Positions 18,847 to 27,559 are shown, counted from the first letter of the stretch. The stretch is DNA of 64,000 nucleotides from Jiangella alba (GCF_900106035.1 NZ_FNUC01000004.1:558001-622000); one strand, 5' to 3'. The notes: a model not told the origin generated them from the sequence alone. Translations and numbers: made by a program.

Positions 18847-19143
18847 GGTTCGGCTTCAACGGCTCGGACACGTCAGTCTCCTGTCGGTACCGGCATCTCG
18901 AACGAGCCATCAGTATGGCGCTCAGATCAGAATGTGACAAGCTTTTTGGCGTCCAGATCTTGGTTCACGAGTCATTAGATTGATTCCACAACGTTTCGAG
19001 AGCGTTTTGATCGGTCCGTCGTACCAGCCCCTACGTCCATATCGTCAGCCAGGCCACGTTTCTGCGAGCGCATTGTTCGGTTGCGCGGGCCGAATCCGTG
19101 CGATTGGATTGCCCCTGCAGAACGTCCACTCAGGGAGGCCGTC
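18847..19143. other. Divergent regulatory region between amidase operon and Lrp/AsnC gene
   Basis: The 297 bases hold no gene. They are clearly more AT-rich than the surroundings between about 18930 and 19020, where a runs of T/A such as AAGCTTTTTGG occurs. This AT-rich stretch is where an Lrp-type octamer or dimer array would be expected to bind. No exact dyad longer than six bases was found by eye. Confidence 0.5.
18912..18940 (-). promoter_or_regulatory. Putative sigma-70-type promoter of the amidase–mmsA operon
   Basis: On the minus strand TTGTCA (18940–18935) is followed after 17 bases by CATACT (18917–18912). The predicted transcript start lies about 60 bases before the amidase ATG. 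This is the best promoter match in the 297-base divergent region shared with the Lrp/AsnC gene. Confidence 0.5.
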
Positions 19144-19617
19144 GTGGTCAACGGATCGCGTCCGCAGCAGGTCGAGCTCGACGAGATCGACAAGGCGATC
19201 ATCCGCGTCCTCCAGGTCGACGGACGCATCGCGTACTCCAAGCTGGGCCCCCAGGTGGGGCTCTCGCGCGCGGCCGCCCGGCAACGCGTCCAGCGCCTCA
19301 TCGACAGCGGCGCCATCGAGGTGGTGGCCGTCTCCGAGCCGCTCAAGATGGGCTTCGACGTCCAGGCGATGATCGGCATCAACGTCGACGGCGACCTCCA
19401 GGAGGTCGCGTCGGCGCTGGCGGCGGTCGAGGAGGTCGTCTACGTGGTGCTGTCGGCCGGGCGCTACGACATCCTCGTCGAGGTGCTCGGCCGCGACCCG
19501 GGCGAACTGCTGCGCATCCTCAACGACGTCATCCGGCGCACCCCAGGGGTGCGCAGCACCGAGCTGTTCACCTACCTGAAGATCGAGAAGGTCACGTACT
19601 CGTGGGGGGCGGTGTGA
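19144..19617 (+). CDS. Lrp/AsnC-family transcriptional regulator
   Basis: The 157-residue protein has an N-terminal winged HTH (ELDEIDKAIIRVLQVDGRIAY onward to about 60; the usual opening of the family) and a C-terminal RAM/AsnC ligand domain (VYVVLSAGRYDILVEV). GTG 19144 is chosen because AGGGAGG lies five bases upstream and the length then matches the family. It is divergent from the amidase operon and convergent with the amine-oxidase operon, whose last gene it overlaps by 26 bases. Local control of one or both catabolic operons in response to an amino acid is likely. Confidence 0.92.
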   Translation: MVNGSRPQQVELDEIDKAIIRVLQVDGRIAYSKLGPQVGLSRAAARQRVQRLIDSGAIEVVAVSEPLKMGFDVQAMIGINVDGDLQEVASALAAVEEVVYVVLSAGRYDILVEVLGRDPGELLRILNDVIRRTPGVRSTELFTYLKIEKVTYSWGAV

Positions 19618-21523
19618 CCGGTGCGTGACAGTGCGGCGCCGGGTGTGGCTCGACGTCCAGCGCGGGGTTGCGGTCGAAGAATCCCGACGGCTTGAGCCAG
19701 AACGAGATCGTGTCGACCGGCATCACCGGCCAGTCCTCGGGACGCGGGACGTGGTGGATGCCGAACACGTACCACAGCACCACGTCGGTGCGGTCGGTCG
19801 CGCGTCGCGCCGACACCCACTCGGGCATGCCCATGCCGGGGCCGCCCTGGTTGACGAACTCGCCGGCCGGCCAGCGCTGGTCCGGGTCGTGCGGCGTGAC
19901 CCAGACGGTGTGCCCGACCACCTCGGCGCGCCGGAACACCGGCGACGCGGGGTCGAAGAAGGACGGGATGGCCGCGCCCGGGACCAGCTTGTAGCCGACC
20001 GGCGTGCCGTGCGCGTTCAGCGAGCCCGGGTTGACGACGGACCACGCACGCTGGGTCTCCCACGCGTAGTCGTCCGGCCCCTCGACGACGAACGGCGCCT
20101 TCACCTGCCGGACGCCCAGCCCGTACGGGTTCGCCGGGCCGATCGGGTCGGTCACCGTCTCCGAGCGGACCACCGTGTTGTCCGTCCCGTCGACGTCGAG
20201 GTCCAGCCGGGCGACGACGAAGTGCTGGTGGATGGGCGCGTAGGTGCGGGTGTCGACGAGCGTGCCGTGCGGATGGGCGGCGCCCTCGGGGACGTGCGAG
20301 ACCACCATGATGCCGGTCGCGCGCACCTCGCACTCGATGCTGCCGTCCTCGTAGAACCGCCAGTACGTCAGGTACTCGTAGTTGGCGACGGTGACGTGGA
20401 AGGACACCACGAACCGGCGCTGCCGCCGCACCTCCGCGGTGCCGTCGTGGTCGACGTGCTTCCAGCCGACGGCGGAGTCCTCCTCGTGCAGGCAGATCGC
20501 GTTCGGGATGGTGTACGGCCGGCCGGCCGAGTCGTGCATCACCGCGTCGAGGTAGCGGATCTCGCCCAGGCAGTCGCAGCCCAGCTTCAGCGACTGGGTG
20601 AGGAAGCCCAGGCCCCACTCACCGATGTCGAAGGCGGTGCGACGGTAGTGGTCGACGCCGGGGTCGCGGTACGGGACCATCATCTCGGCGAACGAGAGCT
20701 TGTGCGCGACGCTGCGTTCGCGGCCGGCGTCGCGGTAGCCGACCTGGTGCAGCGTCAGGCCCTCGCGGTGGTTGAACCCGACCCGCAGCCGCCAGTTCTG
20801 CCAGCTGACCTCCTGCCCGTCGACGCTGAACCCGGGGCCGTCGGGCTGGGTCACCTCCAGCGGCGCACGCGGTGGGCGGTGGCCGCGCAACGCCTCGGGC
20901 AGCAGGTGCGGGCGATACTCGCCCATGATCTCGGGCCGCGGCACCGCGTAGGTGTCCTCGATCTCCAGCAGTTCCATCGCGCCGACGTCGACGACGAAGT
21001 GCAGCCCGTTGACGGGGCCCGCGTACGGGTTGCCGCCGGCCACCCGCCGCACCCACACGTCCGACCAGCCCAGCCGGCGCCCGGCGTACGCGTCGGGCAC
21101 CAGGGCGCCGCCGTAGGTCCAGGTGTCGATGAACACCGCCGACAGGTCGGTGATGCCGCGAGCCGCCAGCGCCGTCAACACGGAGGGGTGGTGGCGGAGC
21201 ATGGCGTCGCACTCTTCCCACTCGTCGATGGTGAAGTTCGGCTGCACGCCGGGCACCGGCTCGAACGACTCGACGGACGCGGCGGCGAGGTCGACCCGGG
21301 CGCGGAACGTCGAGCCGTCGCGGCGCTGGAAGCAGATCACCTCGGCGCGCCGGGGCGGCAGCGGCCCGCCGTTCGCGTAGGCCGCCAGGTCGGCCTTGGC
21401 CGGCTCGACGGCCTCGATCGAGGCGTACCGCCAGTCCGCGCCGACGCCGTGCTCCGACGTCAGCAGCTCCCGGACGCGGTCGATCTCTTCCGCCGTCAGT
21501 GGGTCCAGCGGGTGCACGGTCAC
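19592..21523 (-). CDS. Copper amine oxidase
   Basis: The 643-residue enzyme has all key residues. Tyr382 in VANYEYLTYW is the precursor of the topaquinone cofactor, Asp299 in AFDIGEWG the catalytic base, and His432/His434 (IHQHF) with His590 or 591 (GIHHVPRPEDWP) the copper ligands. It oxidises primary amines with O2 to the aldehyde, ammonia and H2O2. No signal peptide is visible. It is last in the gabT operon, six bases after the aminobutyraldehyde dehydrogenase, which suggests a diamine such as putrescine, although phenylethylamine-type oxidases share the same signature. Start is GTG. Confidence 0.95.
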   Translation of the reverse strand: MTVHPLDPLTAEEIDRVRELLTSEHGVGADWRYASIEAVEPAKADLAAYANGGPLPPRRAEVICFQRRDGSTFRARVDLAAASVESFEPVPGVQPNFTIDEWEECDAMLRHHPSVLTALAARGITDLSAVFIDTWTYGGALVPDAYAGRRLGWSDVWVRRVAGGNPYAGPVNGLHFVVDVGAMELLEIEDTYAVPRPEIMGEYRPHLLPEALRGHRPPRAPLEVTQPDGPGFSVDGQEVSWQNWRLRVGFNHREGLTLHQVGYRDAGRERSVAHKLSFAEMMVPYRDPGVDHYRRTAFDIGEWGLGFLTQSLKLGCDCLGEIRYLDAVMHDSAGRPYTIPNAICLHEEDSAVGWKHVDHDGTAEVRRQRRFVVSFHVTVANYEYLTYWRFYEDGSIECEVRATGIMVVSHVPEGAAHPHGTLVDTRTYAPIHQHFVVARLDLDVDGTDNTVVRSETVTDPIGPANPYGLGVRQVKAPFVVEGPDDYAWETQRAWSVVNPGSLNAHGTPVGYKLVPGAAIPSFFDPASPVFRRAEVVGHTVWVTPHDPDQRWPAGEFVNQGGPGMGMPEWVSARRATDRTDVVLWYVFGIHHVPRPEDWPVMPVDTISFWLKPSGFFDRNPALDVEPHPAPHCHAPVTPPPTST

Positions 21524-21529
21524 AGTGTG

Positions 21530-22963
21530 TCAGCCCAGCGACGCCATGACGTGCTTGATGCGGGTGTAGTCCTCCAGGCCGTAGACCGAGAGGTCCTTGC
21601 CGTGGCCGGAGGACTTGAACCCCCCGTGCGGCATCTCCGCGACCAGCGGGATGTGGGTGTTGATCCAGACGCAGCCGAAGTCCAGCTCGGCCGAGACCCG
21701 CAGCGCCACCTGCACGTTCGCCGTCCACACCGAGGAGGCCAGGCCGTACTCGACGCCGTTGGCCAGCTCGACGGCCTCGTCCTCGGTGCGGAACGTCTGC
21801 ACCGTGATGACCGGGCCGAAGATCTCGTGCTGGGTGAGCCAGTCGTCCTGGCGCAGGCCGGCGATGACGGTCGGCTCGACGTAGAAGCCGGTGCTGCCCT
21901 GGCGGCCGCCGCCGGTGGTCACGGTGGCGTGGTCGGGCGTCCGGGCGATGGCGCCGAGGACGCGGTCGAGCTGCTGGGCGTTGTTCACCGGCGGGATCCA
22001 GGCGTCCTCGTCGCCGGGCTGCGCGCCGTACGTGGTCCGCGCCTGCGCCGCCTCGCCCGTCAGTGCCGCGGTGAAGTCGGCGGCGGCCGACTCGTGCACG
22101 AGCACGCGGGTGGCGGCGGTGCAGTCCTGGCCGGCGTTGAAGTAGCCGGCCTCGGCGATGGTCGCGGCGGCGGCCGCGAGGTCGGCGTCGGGGAAGACGA
22201 TGACCGGCGCCTTGCCGCCCAGCTCCAGGTGCGTGCGCTGCAGCCGCTCGCCGGCGCCGGCCGCCACCGCGCGTCCGGCCGCGACCGAGCCGGTGATCGA
22301 GACCATCTGCGCCGCCGGATGGGAGACGACGGCCGCGCCGGTGCCGCGGTCGCCGGCGACGACGTTCAGCACGCCCGGCGGCAGGTGCCGTGCGGCCAGC
22401 TCGGCCAGCAGCACCGTCGTCACAGGCGTGGTGTCGCTCGGCTTGAGCACCACCGTGTTGCCGGCCGCGATGGCCGGGGCGAACTTCCAGACGGCCATCA
22501 TCATCGGGTAGTTCCACGGCGTCACCTGGCCGATCACACCGATCGGCTCGCGCCGCACCCACGAGGTGTGGCCCGCCAGGTACTCCCCCGCGGACCGGCC
22601 CTCGAGCACGCGGGCCGCGCCGGCGAAGAAGCGCAGCTGGTCGGCCATCGGCGGGATCTCCTCGGCCGCGGTGAGGTGCGCCGGCTTGCCGGTGTCGCGG
22701 CCCTCGGCCGCCACCAGCTCGTCGGCATGCCGCTCGACCTCGTCGGCGATGCCGAGCAGGGCCTTCTGCCGCTCGGCCGGCGTGCTGCGCCGCCACCCGG
22801 TGAACGCCTTCGCCGCCGCCTCGTAGGCGGCGGCGACGTCGGCCTCGCCGGACAGCGGCGCGTCGCCGTAGGTCTCGCCGGTGGACGGATCGACCAGGGG
22901 CATCGTCGCGCCCGACGCGGCCGGCGCCGACTCGCCGCCGACGAAGTTCTGGACCGTGGTCAT
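21530..22963 (-). CDS. patD: Gamma-aminobutyraldehyde dehydrogenase (PatD/Prr type)
   Basis: The 477-residue NAD-dependent aldehyde dehydrogenase has catalytic Cys281 (GQDCTAATR), Glu247 (LELGGK) and the TPWNYP motif near 148. The C-terminal sequence WINTHIPLVAEMPHGGFKSS… followed by GLEDYTRIKHVM is characteristic of 4-aminobutyraldehyde dehydrogenases of putrescine breakdown. It oxidises the amine oxidase product to GABA. ATG 22963 overlaps the gabD stop (ATGA) and has GGAG six bases upstream, so it is preferred over an ATG four codons earlier (22975). Confidence 0.9.
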   Translation of the reverse strand: MTTVQNFVGGESAPAASGATMPLVDPSTGETYGDAPLSGEADVAAAYEAAAKAFTGWRRSTPAERQKALLGIADEVERHADELVAAEGRDTGKPAHLTAAEEIPPMADQLRFFAGAARVLEGRSAGEYLAGHTSWVRREPIGVIGQVTPWNYPMMMAVWKFAPAIAAGNTVVLKPSDTTPVTTVLLAELAARHLPPGVLNVVAGDRGTGAAVVSHPAAQMVSITGSVAAGRAVAAGAGERLQRTHLELGGKAPVIVFPDADLAAAAATIAEAGYFNAGQDCTAATRVLVHESAAADFTAALTGEAAQARTTYGAQPGDEDAWIPPVNNAQQLDRVLGAIARTPDHATVTTGGGRQGSTGFYVEPTVIAGLRQDDWLTQHEIFGPVITVQTFRTEDEAVELANGVEYGLASSVWTANVQVALRVSAELDFGCVWINTHIPLVAEMPHGGFKSSGHGKDLSVYGLEDYTRIKHVMASLG

Positions 22964-24441
22964 GCGCCGCTCCATCCGATGCTGAAGTACTGGGTCTCGG
23001 TGAACTCCTCCAGGCCCTGCCGGGCGCCCTCCCGGCCGAGCCCGCTCTGCTTCACGCCGCCGAACGGCGCCGCCGGGTCGGAGACCAGCCCGCGGCCCAC
23101 GCCGACCATGCCCGCGTCGACGGCCTCGGCCAGGCGCAGCGCCCGCCGCAGGTCACCGGCGTAGACGTACGCGGCCAGACCGTACTCGCTGCCGTTCACC
23201 ATGCCCAGCAGCTCGTCCTCGTGTCGCCACGTCACGACCGGCGCGACCGGCCCGAAGATCTCCTCGGTGACGACCGGCGAGTCCGGCGGCACGTCGCTCA
23301 GCACGAGCGGCGCGACGAAGTGCCCGGTCAGCCCCGCGGGCACGGCGGCCCGGTGGGTCACGGTCGCGCCACCGGCGACGGCGGCGTTGACCAGCGCCTG
23401 CACGTCCGCGACCGCGGTGGCCGAGATGAGCGGGCCGATCTGCGCGCCGGTCGCGGCCGGGCCGACCGTCAGGGCCTCGACGGCCGCGCCGAGCTTCGCG
23501 ACGAACGCGCCGGCCACCCGCTCGTGGACGTAGAACCGGTTGGCGGCCGTGCAGGCCTGCCCGCCGTTGCGGAACTTCGCCACCATCGCTCCGGCGACCG
23601 CCTCGTCGAGGTCGGCGTCCTCGGTGACGATGAACGGGGCGTTCCCGCCCAGCTCCATCGACGAGTTCACCACCCGGTCCGCGGCCTGCTTGAGCAGCGC
23701 CCGCCCGACCTCGGTCGAGCCGGTGAAGGAGATCTTGCGGACCCGCGGGTCGGCCAGCCACGCGGCGACGACGCCGCGGGAGTCCGTCGTCGGGACCACG
23801 TTCACGACGCCGTCGGGGACGCCGGCCGCGGCCAGGATGCGGGCGATGGCGAGCGCCGTCAGCGGGGTCTGCGACGCCGGCTTGAGCACCACCGTGCACC
23901 CGGCCGCGAGCGCCGGCGCGATCTTGCGGGTGGCCATCGCCGCGGGGAAGTTCCACGGCGTGACCAGCGCGGCGACGCCCACCGGCCGGTGCGTCACGAC
24001 GATGCGGGTGTCGCCGGCCGGGGACTCGCCGTAGCTGCCCGACGTCCGGGCCGTCTCCTCGGAGAACCAGCGGAAGAACTCCGCGGCGTAGGTGACCTCG
24101 CCGGCCGCGTCGGCCAGCGACTTGCCGTTCTCGGCCGCGATCAGCGTCGCCAGCCGGTCCGCGTCGGCCGTCATCAGCTCGTAGGCGCGGCGCAGCGCCT
24201 CCGCCCGCTGCCGGGGCGCCGTGCGCCGCCAGCCGGGAGCGGCCGCCGCCGCCGCGGTCACGGCGTCGGCGGCGTCCTGCACTGTCGCGTTGCTGACGGC
24301 GGCCAGGACGGCGCCGGTCGCCGGGTCGTCGACGGCGAACGTGGCCGCCGCGGGGCGCCAGCGGCCGCCGACGAAGACGCCGTTGGCCGGGTCGAGCTGG
24401 TCGAGGTGAGCGACCAGGCCGGTCGTCGTCACGGTGGTCAC
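22960..24441 (-). CDS. gabD: Succinate-semialdehyde dehydrogenase
   Basis: The 493-residue aldehyde dehydrogenase shows catalytic Cys297 (GGQACTAANR), general base Glu263 (MELGGNAP) and the VTPWNFP motif near 160–166, with overall similarity to GabD-type succinate-semialdehyde dehydrogenases. It converts the GabT product to succinate. The GTG start overlaps the gabT stop by four bases (GTGA), and the next gene overlaps its own stop, so gabT–gabD–patD are translationally coupled. Glutarate-semialdehyde dehydrogenase is an alternative if the pathway handles C5 compounds. Confidence 0.9.
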   Translation of the reverse strand: MTTVTTTGLVAHLDQLDPANGVFVGGRWRPAAATFAVDDPATGAVLAAVSNATVQDAADAVTAAAAAAPGWRRTAPRQRAEALRRAYELMTADADRLATLIAAENGKSLADAAGEVTYAAEFFRWFSEETARTSGSYGESPAGDTRIVVTHRPVGVAALVTPWNFPAAMATRKIAPALAAGCTVVLKPASQTPLTALAIARILAAAGVPDGVVNVVPTTDSRGVVAAWLADPRVRKISFTGSTEVGRALLKQAADRVVNSSMELGGNAPFIVTEDADLDEAVAGAMVAKFRNGGQACTAANRFYVHERVAGAFVAKLGAAVEALTVGPAATGAQIGPLISATAVADVQALVNAAVAGGATVTHRAAVPAGLTGHFVAPLVLSDVPPDSPVVTEEIFGPVAPVVTWRHEDELLGMVNGSEYGLAAYVYAGDLRRALRLAEAVDAGMVGVGRGLVSDPAAPFGGVKQSGLGREGARQGLEEFTETQYFSIGWSGA

Positions 24442-25757
24442 GGCTGGCCTCCCAGGGCCTCTTCGAGCACGTCCAGTCCGTCGTGCAGCAGCTCGTCGTC
24501 GATCACCAGTGGGGGCAGCAAGCGCAGCACGTTGCCGTAGGTGCCGCAGGTCAGCACGATGACGCCGCGGGCGTGGCAGTCCGCGGCCACGGCCCGGGCC
24601 AGCGCGGCGTCCGGTGCGCCGTCCGGGCCGACCAGCTCGACCGCCATCATCGCGCCGCGCCCCCGGACGTCGCCGATGCGCGGGTCGGTGGCGGCCAGCC
24701 GTTCCAGCCGGTCGCGGAGCACGTCACCCACCTTCTGCGCGCGCTCGATCAGCCCGTCGGCCTCGATCGTGGCGATGGTGGCGAGCGCGGCGGCGCAGGC
24801 CAGCGGGTTGCCGCCGTAGGTGCCGCCCAGGCCGCCGGCCTTCGGCGCGTCCATGATCTCGGCGCGCCCGGTGACGGCCGACAGCGGCAGCCCGTCGGCG
24901 ACCCCCTTCGCCGTCACGACGAGATCCGGGACGACGTCCTCGTGCTCGCACGCGTACATGGCCCCGGTGCGGGCGAGGCCGGACTGCACCTCGTCGGCCA
25001 CGAAGACCACGCCGTTCGCGCGGCACCAGTCGGCCAGCGCCGCGAGGAAGCCCGGCGCCGGGACGATGAACCCGCCCTCGCCCTGGATCGGCTCGATGAC
25101 GACGGCGGCCAGGTTCTCGGCCCGGACCTGCGTCTCGATGACGTCGATCGCCCGCCGCGCGGCCGCGGCGCCGTCGGTGACGCCGTCGCGGTACGGGTAG
25201 GACAGCGGCGCGCGGTACACCTCGGGCGCGAACGGGCCGAAGCCGTTCTTGTACGGCGCCGACTTGGCCGTCATGGCCATCGTGAGGTTGGTGCGGCCGT
25301 GGTAGGCGTGGTCGAACACGACGACGGCCTGCTTGCCGGTGAACGTGCGGGCGATCTTGACGGCGTTCTCGACCGCCTCGGCACCGGAGTTGAACAGCAC
25401 GGTGCGCTTCTCGTGCCGGCCCGGCGTCAGCCGGTTCAGGGCCTCGGCCACCTGCACGTACGCCTCGTACGGCGTCACCATGAAGCAGGTGTGGGTGAAC
25501 GCGGCCGCCTGCGCCGCGACGGCCTCGACCACCCGCGGCGCGCTGACGCCGACCGTCGTCACGGCGATGCCCGACCCGAGGTCGATCAGCTGGTTGTCGT
25601 CGGCGTCGCGCACGATGCCGCCGGCCGCCTCGACGGCGAAGACCGGCATCGTCGTCGCCACGCCGGGCGCGACCGCCCGGGCCTTGCGGGTCATCAACGC
25701 GACCGATCGCGGGCCGGGGATGGCCGTCACGACCTTCCGGATCTGGGTGAGCGGCAT
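24438..25757 (-). CDS. gabT: 4-aminobutyrate aminotransferase
   Basis: The 439-residue class III aminotransferase has the DEV triad at Asp255–Val257 (FVADEVQSG) and Schiff-base Lys284 (VTAKGVADGLPL). SGAEAVENAVKIAR, AYHGRTNLTM and GGTYGGNP segments are those of GABA transaminases. It transfers the amino group of GABA to 2-oxoglutarate, giving succinate semialdehyde for GabD. It is the first gene of the amine operon and is divergent from the LysR gene, 88 bases away. 5-aminovalerate is a common second substrate of the family. Confidence 0.93.
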   Translation of the reverse strand: MPLTQIRKVVTAIPGPRSVALMTRKARAVAPGVATTMPVFAVEAAGGIVRDADDNQLIDLGSGIAVTTVGVSAPRVVEAVAAQAAAFTHTCFMVTPYEAYVQVAEALNRLTPGRHEKRTVLFNSGAEAVENAVKIARTFTGKQAVVVFDHAYHGRTNLTMAMTAKSAPYKNGFGPFAPEVYRAPLSYPYRDGVTDGAAAARRAIDVIETQVRAENLAAVVIEPIQGEGGFIVPAPGFLAALADWCRANGVVFVADEVQSGLARTGAMYACEHEDVVPDLVVTAKGVADGLPLSAVTGRAEIMDAPKAGGLGGTYGGNPLACAAALATIATIEADGLIERAQKVGDVLRDRLERLAATDPRIGDVRGRGAMMAVELVGPDGAPDAALARAVAADCHARGVIVLTCGTYGNVLRLLPPLVIDDELLHDGLDVLEEALGGQP

Positions 25758-25783
25758 GGACCCATCGTGAGGTCCGCCACTTC

Positions 25784-25833
25784 ATGCCGTCCAATACCCG
25801 ATAGCATGGCGGTCTATGCCTGCTGAGCATGCC
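25784..25833. promoter_or_regulatory. Putative LysR-type operator between gabT and lysR
   Basis: The 88-base divergent gap contains ATGC (25784) and GCAT (25804–25807) as an inverted pair with 16 bases between them. Two further ATGCC copies lie at 25816 and 25829, the last forming GCATGC. Flanking CCGCCA and GGCGG extend the first dyad imperfectly. Such spaced dyads fit LysR tetramer binding; the assignment is inference. Confidence 0.4.
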
Positions 25834-25845
25834 TGAGGGGGTGCG

Positions 25846-26739
25846 ATGGAGCTCCGGGTGCTGCGCTACTTCGTCGCCACCGCCGACGTCGGCACGGCCA
25901 GCGGCGCGGCGGCCGAGCTGCACCTGACCCAGCCGGCGCTCTCGCGGCAGCTGCGTCAGCTCGAACGCGAGCTGGGCGCCGACCTGTTCGCCCGGGTCCG
26001 CGGCCGGCTGGTGCTCAGCGCGGCGGGCCGCGAGTTCCTGCCCATCGCGCGCGACCTGCTGGTGCGGGCCGAGCACGCCAGGCAGGCGGCGGCCGAGCTG
26101 GCCGCCGGGCGGCTCGGCCACATCGCGCTGGCCGCGCCGACCACCACGCTGACCGACGTGCTGGCGCCGTTCCTCGCCACCCTCCGCGACGACGACCCCG
26201 TCCCGACCGTCATCGAGTCCGGCCCCGACGACGCCTACGCGGCCCTCGACCGCGGCGTCGACCTCGTCATCGTCACCGAGCGGCCGCACCGCGACCTGGC
26301 CCGCGCGGCCATCGCCGTCCTGCCGGTGTTCGCCTACGTCCGCGCCGACCACCCCTGGTCCGGCCGCCCGCACATCGCCCTCGACGACCTCGCCACCATG
26401 CCGGTCGTCGTGCTGCCGCCGCACCTCAAGCCCCGGCAGATCCTCGACGGCGCGCTGCACCAGGCCGGGCTCGCGCTGGAATCGGCTGTCGAGACCTCCA
26501 ACGCCCAGGTCGCCCAGGCCCTCGCCGCCGCCGGCCGCGGCGCCGCCATCGTCACCGACGACCCCCGGTTCGGCCTGCACCCGCTGGAGATCCTGCACAG
26601 CGGTGCCGCGTTGCGCATCCACCTCTGGGCCGCGTGGCGGCCCAGCCACCACGCCTCACCCACCCTCGCGTCGTTCGCTGCCCGGCTGCGCCGCTTCTGC
26701 GCCGAGCGCTACGGCCCCCAAGTGCTGCCACCCTCCTGA
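25846..26739 (+). CDS. LysR-family transcriptional regulator
   Basis: The 297-residue protein begins MELRVLRYFVATADVGTASG with the LysR winged HTH (residues 1–60, LHLTQPALSRQLRQLERELG) and ends with a type 2 periplasmic-binding-like effector domain. GAGGGGG stands four bases before ATG 25846. Divergent placement next to gabT makes it the likely activator or repressor of gabT–gabD–patD–amine oxidase, with an amine, GABA or a semialdehyde as candidate effector. It is convergent with the MerR gene to its right. Confidence 0.93.
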   Translation: MELRVLRYFVATADVGTASGAAAELHLTQPALSRQLRQLERELGADLFARVRGRLVLSAAGREFLPIARDLLVRAEHARQAAAELAAGRLGHIALAAPTTTLTDVLAPFLATLRDDDPVPTVIESGPDDAYAALDRGVDLVIVTERPHRDLARAAIAVLPVFAYVRADHPWSGRPHIALDDLATMPVVVLPPHLKPRQILDGALHQAGLALESAVETSNAQVAQALAAAGRGAAIVTDDPRFGLHPLEILHSGAALRIHLWAAWRPSHHASPTLASFAARLRRFCAERYGPQVLPPS

Positions 26740-26938
26740 CCGGCGTCCGCAACCCCATGCCAGGGCGTCCGGTCGTCATGGCGCTCCTTGTGCGCCCGGC
26801 GGGATGCGACTGCGGCGCACCGGCGACGTCACCGCCCCCGCTCGCCCTGGGTTGCGCGGGCTTCGCCCACAGACCTGAGCCTGCGGCACCTCTCCGGAGT
26901 TCGCGTCCCCGGCACCACGCGAACCGGCGGAGGACGAG
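26740..26938. other. Convergent intergenic region (LysR end / MerR end)
   Basis: No gene is supported in these 199 bases. A weak dyad GACCGG (26738–26743) / CCGGTC (26769–26774) with a 25-base loop could be part of a terminator for lysR. The remainder is low-complexity GC-rich sequence. Confidence 0.35.
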
Positions 26939-27493
26939 TCAGGACGCCGACACGCGGTAGCGCCGCTGCCGGCAGGCGGGCGAGCAGTACCGGCGGGGCC
27001 GGCCGCGGGCCGGTTGGGTGAGCGGCGCCGCACAGACGACGCACTGGCCGGAGGCGGCAGCGGTTTCGTCACGCGTTTCGTCACGCCCGGCCGGGACGTG
27101 CCGGAGCAGTTCGTCGTCGAGGTGGGGGCAGTCGCGGACGATGTCGTCGTCGGGGCACTGGAGCAGGTGCAGCAGGTACGCCTGGGCCCGGCGCAGCCGC
27201 TCGATGCGCTCCTCGACCACGTCGGCATGGCGCTGCACCGCCTGCTGCCAGTCCTGGTTCCGGCTCGCCGACGTGACGATGGCGGCCTGGTCGAGCGGCA
27301 TCGCGCCGGTGACGCAGCACAGGTAGGCGAGGCCGATGCGGCGCAGGTCGGTCTCGGTGTAGGCGCGCCGGCCGTTGTGGCGCGACGGCGGGGGCAGCAC
27401 GCCCTGGGACTCCCACCACCGCAGGGTCGACGGCGCGAGGTCGAAGCGGGCGGCGGCCTGGCCGATGGAGACGCTCATGGGTCCAGTTGACAT
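26939..27493 (-). CDS. MerR-family regulator with C-terminal zinc-finger-like CxxC motif
   Basis: The 184-residue protein has a MerR winged HTH from about residue 6 (SVSIGQAAARFDLAPSTLRWWESQG) with the RRAYTETDLRRI wing. A coiled linker follows, then a C-terminal tail CVVCAAPLTQPARGRPRRYCS and ACRQRRYR whose four cysteines could bind zinc; this tail recurs in actinobacterial regulators. ATG 27493 has AAGGCGAG upstream; an ATG five codons later (27478) is possible. It is divergent from the ABC transporter pair, and two short TTGA/TCAA-type dyads lie at its start, suggesting autoregulation. Confidence 0.85.
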   Translation of the reverse strand: MSTGPMSVSIGQAAARFDLAPSTLRWWESQGVLPPPSRHNGRRAYTETDLRRIGLAYLCCVTGAMPLDQAAIVTSASRNQDWQQAVQRHADVVEERIERLRRAQAYLLHLLQCPDDDIVRDCPHLDDELLRHVPAGRDETRDETAAASGQCVVCAAPLTQPARGRPRRYCSPACRQRRYRVSAS

Positions 27494-27515
27494 CAACTCG
27501 CCTTGAAGACTCAAG
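27487..27515. promoter_or_regulatory. Short dyads at the MerR gene start (possible autoregulatory site)
   Basis: TTGACATCAA (27487–27496) and CTTGA-AGAC-TCAAG (27502–27515) are two inverted repeats sharing the TTGA/TCAA half site. They overlap and immediately precede the MerR start codon. MerR proteins bind dyads of this size, so autoregulation is a reasonable inference. Confidence 0.35.
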
Positions 27516-27523
27516 ATGCTTCG

Positions 27524-27542
27524 TGAGGTTAGGCATACCTTC
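27524..27542 (+). promoter_or_regulatory. Putative IdeR/DmdR-type iron box
   Basis: The 19-mer TGAGGTTAGGCATACCTTC matches 14 of 19 positions of the actinobacterial iron-box consensus TTAGGTTAGGCTAACCTAA, including the invariant AGGTTAGGC and ACCT cores. It ends 17 bases before ATG 27560 and abuts the AGGAGG ribosome-binding site (27545–27550), a good position for iron-dependent repression of the ABC pair. Confidence 0.6.
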
Positions 27543-27559
27543 CTAGGAGGATCAGTTCG

